This document shows positions 57,056-64,000 of a DNA stretch of 64,000 nt, in pieces; within the stretch, counting starts at the first letter, position 1; every line of letters begins with the position of its first letter. The DNA is from Desulfobacterales bacterium (lineage in GTDB: Bacteria > Desulfobacterota > Desulfobacteria > Desulfobacterales > JAQWFD01), in NCBI GenBank assembly GCA_028704555.1, contig JAQWFD010000002.1:1-64000 (forward strand), given 5' to 3'. Under the pieces are notes generated by a model. That model did no database searches, had not been told where the DNA came from, and was given only the letters and a program-made list of their open reading frames with translations. A program made the translations under genes and the position numbers.

Positions 57056-57823
57056 TCATTTTCTTCGGCTGGCATCCAGCTTCTGATTCCAGAGCACCCA
57101 GTCGTCCATATCGGTTTTCGCCGGAAAGCGGAAGGGTCTTGTGGCTGCCCCCCCGGGGCTCACGATCATCTCCTGCATCGGACGGACAAGATAGCTCCAT
57201 TTTTCAGAAACAACGGATTTACCTCGTTCAACCGAGGGCGTCACGCCGGTCAGAAGTGGTGCCACGAGGGAAATTGAGCGTTCCGGATCGCTGCTGACCT
57301 TTATGGCTTGGTCATACACCTTGACAATGACCGCCCCCTCCGGATGGATATCCACCCGGCACGTAGCGCCCCATGCATCGGTTACAACCGAATGACAAAC
57401 AATAGAAAATTCTCCTTTACCGAGCCCGGAGTTCGACACCCCTGCCCATATTCTGCCCGAGACAAGCCATATAGAAACATGACGCCGTGATGTTTCCCTG
57501 TCCATTTCAACAGAAGCGAGTTCAAAAATGGAATGTTCATCAAAACGAACATAACTTTTATCGGGCAGCGTTAATTCAATCCGGGACTGATTGGCTGTTT
57601 GTATCCGCTCACCCTGGCGAACCCGCTCACCGCCAGACAGAACGCGGATCGTTGAGCGATAGTCGTCAATCACAGCCGCATGGCCCAGCAGCAGCGTTAT
57701 TTGCGAGCCGCTGTCACCTTGCCCGCCGACCGTTTCGACACCGCCGTGGACACGGCAAGGGGTCAGAAGCCCTGCCGTGACCATCAATAAAAAAAGAATA
57801 TGCCATTGAAAAATTCGTTTCAT
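57056..57823 (-). CDS. Exported FecR-domain protein
   Basis: About 255 residues with a signal peptide (KRIFQWHILFLLMVTAGLLTP). The body has the FecR-type beta-rich pattern: VRQGERIQTANQSRIELTLPDKSYVRFDEHSIFEL and then VSIWLVSGRIWAGVSN. FecR domains often bind or present structures in the periplasm and frequently occur beside CHASE2 cyclases. The start may be ATG 57838 instead. Last of a four-gene minus-strand series; the gene before it ends at 57852. Confidence 0.85.
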   Translation of the reverse strand: MKRIFQWHILFLLMVTAGLLTPCRVHGGVETVGGQGDSGSQITLLLGHAAVIDDYRSTIRVLSGGERVRQGERIQTANQSRIELTLPDKSYVRFDEHSIFELASVEMDRETSRRHVSIWLVSGRIWAGVSNSGLGKGEFSIVCHSVVTDAWGATCRVDIHPEGAVIVKVYDQAIKVSSDPERSISLVAPLLTGVTPSVERGKSVVSEKWSYLVRPMQEMIVSPGGAATRPFRFPAKTDMDDWVLWNQKLDASRRK

Positions 57824-57851
57824 AAAAGCTGACGCCATCCCGGATCGCTGA

Positions 57852-58757
57852 TCAACGCAATCTGTCCAACACAATGATAATGCGACATTTTCTTAAAAAT
57901 GAAAGGCTTTCAGACGCACTTCGAATTTTTGAGGCATCTGAATTGCTGATAACAATATCGGACCGGCCCGTTTCTCCGGCATTCAGCCCCCTGACAATTA
58001 ACGGGGTGTCGGCGATTCGGGAACTTTTTTGAGCACTGTCAATATCTTTGAAATAGCCGCTCATTCCATACTGAACCGCATACTCCCGACTGGCATATGC
58101 GGCGCCATACACTTCCTGGCCGCTTTCATCCACTATATGCGGGGCCATGGAGGGTAGGACATCCAGTCCTCTTGCATCCACGATGATGCCGGTAAACCGC
58201 TTCGATTCGCCTTGTGGTGCGGATGTCTGCTCCGTTAAAAAAACGGGAACCGGGGGCGCTGCCGCCGGTCCGACCGGTCTTACGGGTTCAATCTGACGGA
58301 TATCCCGTGGCAGCAACAACTGGGCAAACCCCCCGATAATGCTCAGCTGAACGGTCACTTCAACCGTCCCATCGGATAGATATCCACGGTTGACAATTTG
58401 TGCCTCTCTGACCATATTTTCCAGTTTTGCCATGATCCTATCATGATCTTCGTCGAAAGCGCCGACCCGCATATCGGATTTAATTCTGACGTTCTTTGCG
58501 GTTTCGAGAAGATTTTGAATGGCCTTCTGTTTTGCCGATCGGATGGCCAGCTGCCTGGCATCAGGTTTTTCAAGACTGCTGCGAAGGGGTGAGCCGGTTC
58601 CCGTCGCCGTGATGAGCCCCCGGCTCCAGTTGACAGCGCCGGTTTTGAAATGTTCCACAAGGTCATACGGTTCCGGTTCTGCATTGCACCATGCGGCCGG
58701 CAGCAAAAGAAGGAACATGAGGCAGAAAAAATGCCCCGGCCACGAAAAACGTTTCAT
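57852..58757 (-). CDS. Exported protein with LPP20-like domain
   Basis: 301 residues. A signal peptide (FFCLMFLLLLPAAWCNAEP) precedes a domain with QLAIRSAKQKAIQNLLETAKNVRI and GTVEVTVQLSIIG, the pattern of LPP20-like and related secreted domains. The second half has TGIIVDARGLDVLPSMAPHIVDESGQEVYG, a segment common in Desulfobacterota exported proteins. Function unknown. AAAGGGGG precedes ATG 58757. Neighbour genes suggest a role at the cell envelope. Confidence 0.75.
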   Translation of the reverse strand: MKRFSWPGHFFCLMFLLLLPAAWCNAEPEPYDLVEHFKTGAVNWSRGLITATGTGSPLRSSLEKPDARQLAIRSAKQKAIQNLLETAKNVRIKSDMRVGAFDEDHDRIMAKLENMVREAQIVNRGYLSDGTVEVTVQLSIIGGFAQLLLPRDIRQIEPVRPVGPAAAPPVPVFLTEQTSAPQGESKRFTGIIVDARGLDVLPSMAPHIVDESGQEVYGAAYASREYAVQYGMSGYFKDIDSAQKSSRIADTPLIVRGLNAGETGRSDIVISNSDASKIRSASESLSFLRKCRIIIVLDRLR

Positions 58758-58841
58758 AAAACCCCCTTTAAAAATAAGACGGTCAAGCATCAGACATACG
58801 GGCCTCGACAGGCTGAGACACGCGGCTGTTTTGCAAGGCAT

Positions 58842-60425
58842 TTACCGGCAAATATTAACCAGTCGCACGTTCTGATAATAATGCTTCAAAATGTTCGGGT
58901 AGCTGAATCCGGCACGAGCCATCTGTTCAGCGCCCCATTGACTCATTCCAACCCCGTGGCCATATCCTCTGCCCATGAACAGAATGCCCTTTTCAGAGGG
59001 CAGCATTTCAAACAACGTACTTCTGAGCTTTGTCGGCCCGGCCATTATTCTAAAATTGTTGCCGGTAAATTCCATCCGCCGATCATCGGTTATAATCTTA
59101 ACGGTGATTACCCTCCCGGAGGCGGACCTTTCACCGGGTATAATTCTTACACGCCTGCCGGCCTCAAGACCATACGCAGACAGTTTCCGGCTCAGATCGG
59201 CATAGGTGATGAAATATTGCCATTGACTATCATCCGTGCTGCAGCTGTATGTATCCGGTACGCCCTTTAAATACGGAAACTCAACGGTCCAGACCTTTTC
59301 TGCATCTTCGGTGTACCCACCGCTGTCCGCATGAAAGCAGGCAATGATCAACTCCCCCTCATGGATCAATACCTGGCCGCGGGTAGCATCAACGGCCGCA
59401 TTGGTTGCGGGGGACTCGGCATCCAGTCCGCCATAAACCTGCGAGGCAGTCGTTGCAGTAACATCATAGGCTTTTTGAAAACTTTTGCTCTTGACATATA
59501 ACGCATAGGTTCTGGAAGCAACCGTCTGAGCTTTTAATGCTTCCGACTCCCAGTCACAGGACATTTCTTTCGGAATCACCCCGTAAAGATACTGCTCCAA
59601 TGGCACATGATTAATGACGGACAGGCCATCGCCTCCCGCTGATATCGTCACATAACCTCTGAACCTGGAGGCGTCCAGCTGAAGCATACCATCGGCGGAT
59701 TGTATCCGGCAGCCGGAAACGCCTGCCGCCCGGCCATTGACAGCCAGATGATTGTCTGCCTGTGTAAATACAAAAGGTCCCCCGCCGCTGAAAAGGACAT
59801 GTCCCGATAATAAATCCGATACCGTGATCGTACTGCCGGCTATCCGGATCGATTTTGCATTTTCTTTAACCAAAACCCGGATCTGCGTATCGACCGGGTT
59901 CAATCGATCGGACGGCTTATGCAGTGCCGGGCCGGTCCCGGCCAGAAGCGCGGCACTGTTGCCCCACAGCTCGGCAGACTTTTTGCGCATGCTCAGGGGA
60001 AACCGTTTTATAAATTTCAAAAAAATGGAATGGGCCCCGTCAAATTTTCCCTGTTCATACAGCACGACGCCCGTATTATATAATGCATCCTCAGCCGCCA
60101 GGGCATTCGGATACTGACGGATAACCCTCTGGTATAAATTCAGCGCCGAATCATACTGATTCAGATACAGCCGGTATGTATTTGCGATAAACAGAAGCGC
60201 CCTTGCACGATCGCCAGCATGCTTCGAATTATCGACAATATTCTGGTAAGCCCCGATTGCTTCAGGGTATAAGCCGTTATTCAACAGATCTGAGGCGATT
60301 TCAAAGCCATTGTCCTCATAATCAGAAGACCATGATCCGTTTTGGAAATAACACCATAAAAGGCTGACCAGAAAGAATATCAGCACCAACCGGTATGCTG
60401 ACAGATGTCTGAAAAATTTTGTCAA
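58842..60425 (-). CDS. SpoIID/LytB-domain protein with N-terminal TPR repeats
   Basis: 527 residues. A membrane anchor (LVLIFFLVSLLWCYF) is followed by TPR-like repeats (about 45-170) and then a SpoIID domain: EQYLYGVIPKEMSCDWESEALKAQTVASRTYAL, GYTEDAEKVW and the C-terminal GRGYGHGVGMSQWGAEQMA. SpoIID proteins are lytic transglycosylases acting on peptidoglycan strands lacking peptides; outside spore formers their role is cell-wall remodelling or division. The start is TTG at 60425, as no nearby ATG exists, so it is uncertain. Second gene in the cyclase series. Confidence 0.88.
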   Translation of the reverse strand: MTKFFRHLSAYRLVLIFFLVSLLWCYFQNGSWSSDYEDNGFEIASDLLNNGLYPEAIGAYQNIVDNSKHAGDRARALLFIANTYRLYLNQYDSALNLYQRVIRQYPNALAAEDALYNTGVVLYEQGKFDGAHSIFLKFIKRFPLSMRKKSAELWGNSAALLAGTGPALHKPSDRLNPVDTQIRVLVKENAKSIRIAGSTITVSDLLSGHVLFSGGGPFVFTQADNHLAVNGRAAGVSGCRIQSADGMLQLDASRFRGYVTISAGGDGLSVINHVPLEQYLYGVIPKEMSCDWESEALKAQTVASRTYALYVKSKSFQKAYDVTATTASQVYGGLDAESPATNAAVDATRGQVLIHEGELIIACFHADSGGYTEDAEKVWTVEFPYLKGVPDTYSCSTDDSQWQYFITYADLSRKLSAYGLEAGRRVRIIPGERSASGRVITVKIITDDRRMEFTGNNFRIMAGPTKLRSTLFEMLPSEKGILFMGRGYGHGVGMSQWGAEQMARAGFSYPNILKHYYQNVRLVNICR

Positions 60426-60447
60426 ATTAAAAGAACCATCCCGGAGA

Positions 60448-62694
60448 TTATTTGGTTTTCATGGTAAATGCCCCATCCCAGTCTTCGCCCGGAGCATGGG
60501 CCTGATATTCCCGGCATCGGTTCAACATCGTCATACTGGGACTGTCATCGGGTACGAGCGCCAGGGCCGCATCAAAGTGACTGGCAGCCCGGCTGAAATT
60601 CTGTTTTCTGTAATCCGCCAGCCCACTGGCGTAACAATCGAGCATCTCGCGGACCGCCTGATCGATATCGGTTGTATATCCCATGAGTTCATATATCCTG
60701 ACCGGCTCTTTTTTACCGACCACCCTGATGGCATCTACTTCACGCGCCACGATCCGGGAACTGGCAGCCGCCTTAAAGGTGGTTTCGCTGACAAGGGTAT
60801 AAATACCGTACACTTTATTGACCCCCTCGAGCCGGGCAGCGGTATTGACCGTATCCCCCATCATGGTATAATCCATACGGTTTTTTGAACCCATGTTTCC
60901 CACGACGGCCGGCCCGGTATTCATTCCGATCCGCATGTTGAGTTCGGGCTTTCCCTGTTCTTTCCATTTTATTCGCATCCCGGCCAATCGCCGCTGCATA
61001 TCAATACAGGCCATACAGGCTACCTCGGCCTGATTTTCCAATTCGTTCGGCGCTCCGAAAAACGCAATGATGGCATCGCCCTCAAACTTGTCTACCGTGC
61101 CTTCATATTTTAGAATAATATCGGTCATCTCGGTCAAAAATTCATTCAACAGGTCGACCAGTTCATTCGGGGAGAGTTTTTCGGATATACTCGTAAAACC
61201 CTGCACGTCTGAAAAAAATGCCGTTATGGTTCGTTGCTCCCCCCCGAGTACCAGCTTGTCAGGAGAATCGATAATCTGTTTCACAACAGACGGCGCCAGG
61301 TAGGTTGAAAACGCTCCCCTGATAAATTTTTTCTGTTTCGATTCGACCAGATATTTATAAACGGTGGAGCAGACATATACGAGGATCATTACGCAAAGCG
61401 GATAAACCAGATTCAGAATCCAGCCTTTTTGTGAAAACAGATACTGGCAAATCATTATATAGCCGAAAAAAAGAACGAAACCGGTTATGCTGCCGGTTTT
61501 AATACCCGCCCGTGACAGAACGATTCCGAAAAACAGCCCGGACAGAAGAATCGCGGCAATATCAAACAGGACGCTCCAGCCCGGTTTTTGAATAAAATCT
61601 CTGGATAAAATGCTGTCAACAATATTGGCATGGATTTCAACCCCGGGAAACACTTCGCCCATGGGAGTGACCCGCATATCATAAATGCCCACCGCAGTGG
61701 CTCCGACAAGCACTATTTTATCCTTCAGAAACGTATCTGAAACTTCGCCATGAAGAATATCGGTTACCGATATGTGCGGGAACGTTTTTTCCGGCCCCCT
61801 GTAATTGATTAAAATCCGGCCGTATTCATCCGTGGGAATGGATAATCTGCCGATTTGAAGCTTTTCAACCCCGTATTCCGAAATTTTCAGAGAAACCGGA
61901 TTGCCCAGATACGCGCTGGCAGCCATGACGGCCAAGGGAGCATAGAGTCGGTCATTGCATCTGATAACGGAGGTCATCCAGCGAATAACCCCATCGGTAT
62001 CAGAAAACATGTTAAAATAACCGGCATAATCCGTTGCATTTGAAATTTTTGTAATATTGGATTGTGGATAGCAGGCTTCGCGCAGGGGGATGTTCCGAGG
62101 ATCTCCGGACAAAACCCGGACGTACTGACAGACACCGCCCCGGACATTACCCTGATGCTGTTCAAATTCCTCTTCGGTTATGGAAGGAGCGCTCCTTGAA
62201 TCCATTTGAAAAAAATACCCCAGCACCACCTTGGCGCTGGATTTTGAAATGGCATCGGCCAGCTGCTGATCGTAATCGAAAAGGCCTTTGAGCTGCCCCA
62301 GGTATTGATCGAATCGATCATGACGGATTCCGTATGTTTCAGAGGTATGATGAATGAGGTCTATGGCATTGAGCACACGCCTTTCATCCGCCTCCAGAAA
62401 CCCGATATCAAAGGCAATGACCCTGACGCCGGCATCGGACAGCCGGGTTACCAGATCGGTAAATTTCGATCTGGGCCAGATCCATTTGCCTTCTCTGGCG
62501 ATGCTTTTCTCATCCACAACAGCGATCACGATCTCAGGAGTCGGCGAAATGGTTTTTCGTGACTGGAATCTCAAATCTATGGTTTTCAATTCCATGATAT
62601 CCAGAAAAGAAATTCCGGTCAGATAGGCGGTGATTCCAGAAGCGACAATAACAGCTGAAATGAGAAGGGGGAGAAGCTTAATATGTTTTTTCAT
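60448..62694 (-). CDS. CHASE2-domain adenylate/guanylate cyclase
   Basis: 748 residues. An N-terminal helix, then a CHASE2 extracellular sensor (about 25-365; KTIDLRFQSRK, VVDEKSIAREGKWIWPRSKF, DKIVLVGATAVGIYDMRVTP), three membrane helices (about 370-450), and a class III cyclase domain. The cyclase has FFSDVQGFTSISEKL and KFEGDAIIAFFGAP with both metal aspartates, and YTMMGDTVNTAARLEG. A TPR-like tail (ADYRKQNFSRAASHFDAALAL) ends it. It should make cAMP, or less likely cGMP, in response to an outside signal. ATG 62694 is used, since the longer frame starts with TTG. Confidence 0.9.
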   Translation of the reverse strand: MKKHIKLLPLLISAVIVASGITAYLTGISFLDIMELKTIDLRFQSRKTISPTPEIVIAVVDEKSIAREGKWIWPRSKFTDLVTRLSDAGVRVIAFDIGFLEADERRVLNAIDLIHHTSETYGIRHDRFDQYLGQLKGLFDYDQQLADAISKSSAKVVLGYFFQMDSRSAPSITEEEFEQHQGNVRGGVCQYVRVLSGDPRNIPLREACYPQSNITKISNATDYAGYFNMFSDTDGVIRWMTSVIRCNDRLYAPLAVMAASAYLGNPVSLKISEYGVEKLQIGRLSIPTDEYGRILINYRGPEKTFPHISVTDILHGEVSDTFLKDKIVLVGATAVGIYDMRVTPMGEVFPGVEIHANIVDSILSRDFIQKPGWSVLFDIAAILLSGLFFGIVLSRAGIKTGSITGFVLFFGYIMICQYLFSQKGWILNLVYPLCVMILVYVCSTVYKYLVESKQKKFIRGAFSTYLAPSVVKQIIDSPDKLVLGGEQRTITAFFSDVQGFTSISEKLSPNELVDLLNEFLTEMTDIILKYEGTVDKFEGDAIIAFFGAPNELENQAEVACMACIDMQRRLAGMRIKWKEQGKPELNMRIGMNTGPAVVGNMGSKNRMDYTMMGDTVNTAARLEGVNKVYGIYTLVSETTFKAAASSRIVAREVDAIRVVGKKEPVRIYELMGYTTDIDQAVREMLDCYASGLADYRKQNFSRAASHFDAALALVPDDSPSMTMLNRCREYQAHAPGEDWDGAFTMKTK

Positions 62695-63064
62695 AGCAGC
62701 GCATTCTAAAGAGATCCATTTCAACGACTCCCTGTGCTATTGCCATCTGAGCAAAATAAATTTTATTGTTTTCTATAGGATATGCTGCCACTGAAGTCAA
62801 CGTTCAAAAATTACAGCCGGATTAAAACGGTCTTCAGACAGTGTCTGCTTAAAATAGGCCTGTAACGCATTGTCCGTCGGCCATTACAAAAACAGAAGCC
62901 GAACCTGCCGATTAGCATCTCGGAAGATCCGGCTTCGCAAAACGAGCCGTTTACAGATGGCGCTCGATCTGAAATTTCAGCCAACGCTGTTCCCGCAGAA
63001 CGTGAAACCGATTCAAGCGTCCTTTTGATAATCCCCGATTCGGCTGAACCGGTTCTTTTCTGCG
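62695..63064. other. Intergenic region between fdhE and the cyclase
   Basis: About 370 bases with the fdhE terminator at 62888-62936 and probably the cyclase promoter. No gene seen. Confidence 0.5.
62888..62936 (-). terminator. Putative terminator of fdhE
   Basis: On the minus strand GAAGCCG and CGGCTTC close a hairpin with additional inner pairing, followed by TGTTTTTGT, about 130 bases after the fdhE stop. Confidence 0.5.
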
Positions 63065-63943
63065 TTACAAGAACAGTTCAACACCGCTCAGCAGACCGAT
63101 TTCTTTCGCTTTGATATCCAGATGAAGCGTTGCCACCTGTTCCAAAGGCGGGTATATCAGCCTTTCTGTTGCTCTTGTATCCACCGTTTTAATATATTTA
63201 TTACATTTATCGCAGATATCCACCCGATATTCTTTTTCGTCTTCACTGAAAAGATACTGTAACGATTCGGTATCCCGGTTATCGCAAAACGGGCAATATA
63301 TTCGTTTGGCCGTCCATTTATGCCAGCAGAAACTGCAGTAAAGGAACCGTTCGCCCTGCCCCTGAAACATGGAAATACCCGGAGCGCTTCCGCATATCGG
63401 GCAATAGCCCTTTCCCCATTCGACATTTTTATCCAGATAGGATGCCAGTTGATCAGCACATGCCGATAAGCAGGGTTTGATGCTGTTGTATGTGATAAAT
63501 GCAAGGACTTTTTTATCCAGGTCAAATTGAGTTGAATTTCTCTCAAAAAATGAATCATCATTGTTGAGTAAAGAAGACACCAATGCCTCAAAATCAATCT
63601 GATCAAAATCCAGCAGTCGGATTAATTTTCTGGCAGAATCGGCCAAATAATCATTTGAATCCGCTGAAATGCTGCAAATTCTCTTAAACAGTTCTTTGGA
63701 CGCCTGTTGGTCAATGCCGAACTCAGATATGCTGATCAAAGGAAATTTATCTCGGGCTTTTATTTGTATCAAGTCTTTTGAAATAATGACGGGGTTAATA
63801 TTCAGATGAGGTTTCATATCTTCCTGAGCTGAAAAAATTTTTCCATAAAACTCAAGAATCGTTGCATACGAGGGCCTTAATTTTAAAATAAAATTCACCG
63901 CCTGATTTATCTGATCTGACGTATGGGCCATATTTTCTGACAT
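63065..63943 (-). CDS. fdhE: Formate dehydrogenase accessory protein FdhE
   Basis: 292 residues. The C-terminal half has four CxxC pairs: CPICGSAPG, CSFCWHKW, CPFCDNRD and CDKCNKY, the rubredoxin-like sites of FdhE. The N-terminal half is helical. FdhE binds the catalytic subunit of formate dehydrogenase and supports its maturation before export. The frame runs to 63985, but AAAGGAG before ATG 63943 decides the start. The formate dehydrogenase genes are not in the window and may lie to the right. Confidence 0.92.
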   Translation of the reverse strand: MSENMAHTSDQINQAVNFILKLRPSYATILEFYGKIFSAQEDMKPHLNINPVIISKDLIQIKARDKFPLISISEFGIDQQASKELFKRICSISADSNDYLADSARKLIRLLDFDQIDFEALVSSLLNNDDSFFERNSTQFDLDKKVLAFITYNSIKPCLSACADQLASYLDKNVEWGKGYCPICGSAPGISMFQGQGERFLYCSFCWHKWTAKRIYCPFCDNRDTESLQYLFSEDEKEYRVDICDKCNKYIKTVDTRATERLIYPPLEQVATLHLDIKAKEIGLLSGVELFL

Positions 63944-64000
63944 GTAATCTCCTTTAACCGTGTTGCTTACGCATATCAAAATCAATACCAGTACAAAAGG

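Overview
The window reads as chromosomal DNA of a strictly anaerobic, sulfate-reducer-like Desulfobacterota (Deltaproteobacteria), most like the Desulfobacteraceae and relatives. This rests on Hdr/Mvh-type flavin and iron-sulfur proteins, a ferredoxin-linked 2-oxoacid oxidoreductase, a desulfoferrodoxin-rubredoxin-diiron flavoprotein oxygen-defence cluster, formate dehydrogenase accessory proteins, and at least one clear in-frame UGA (selenocysteine) gene. No tRNA, rRNA, CRISPR array, insertion sequence or phage was seen. The taxonomic call is inference from gene content.

Layout. 1-224: end of a flavin/2Fe-2S electron-transfer subunit. 646-3033: orphan membrane sensor kinase. 3426-14097: the standout locus, a plus-strand operon of ferredoxin (KorD-like), KorA, KorB, KorC, a 1133-residue multi-domain FAD/Fe-S protein, an MvhD-HdrC-HdrB fusion, and an HdrA-MvhD fusion read through a UGA at 12289 with a SECIS-like hairpin behind it. 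14431-19217: MFS exporter, UPF0316 protein, a tiny acidic protein, a zinc-ribbon protein and a sigma-54 activator. 19456-23429: hydantoinase-type protein, class II histone-deacetylase-like protein and an EpmA-like lysine ligase. 23826-30721: the housekeeping block rplU, rpmA, obgE, proB, proA (interrupted by an amber codon), nadD, rsfS, gpmI.

31085-35452: a decayed permease, fdhD, and a minus-strand trio (pyruvate-kinase C-terminal-like, DUF1573 protein with an in-frame UGA at its conserved cysteine, HAD phosphatase), then an amidohydrolase. 35858-39170: CheR, desulfoferrodoxin, rubredoxin and a diiron flavoprotein. 39183-45152: TolC-MFP-RND efflux operon. 45167-47244: cysE-cysK. 47491-50485: a duplicated-motif small protein, an ArsB/NhaD-like permease with an extracytoplasmic domain, and a small membrane protein. 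50596-56832: clpB, then panC, metK, ahcY. 57056-62694: a four-gene minus-strand set with CHASE2 cyclase, SpoIID-like, LPP20-like and FecR-domain proteins. 63065-63943: fdhE.

The 3.5-14.1 kb operon is the best candidate for an undescribed system. A CoA-dependent 2-oxoacid:ferredoxin oxidoreductase is encoded with a complete set of heterodisulfide-reductase modules, two MvhD electron-entry domains and a giant GltD/NfnB-like protein. That combination would fit a flavin-based electron-bifurcating or confurcating complex moving electrons between reduced ferredoxin, NAD(P)H and a disulfide or other Hdr acceptor. Three other signals deserve follow-up: the second UGA gene (DUF1573), the amber codon in proA, and a dispersed 130-145 bp structured repeat whose inner arms differ between copies yet still pair.
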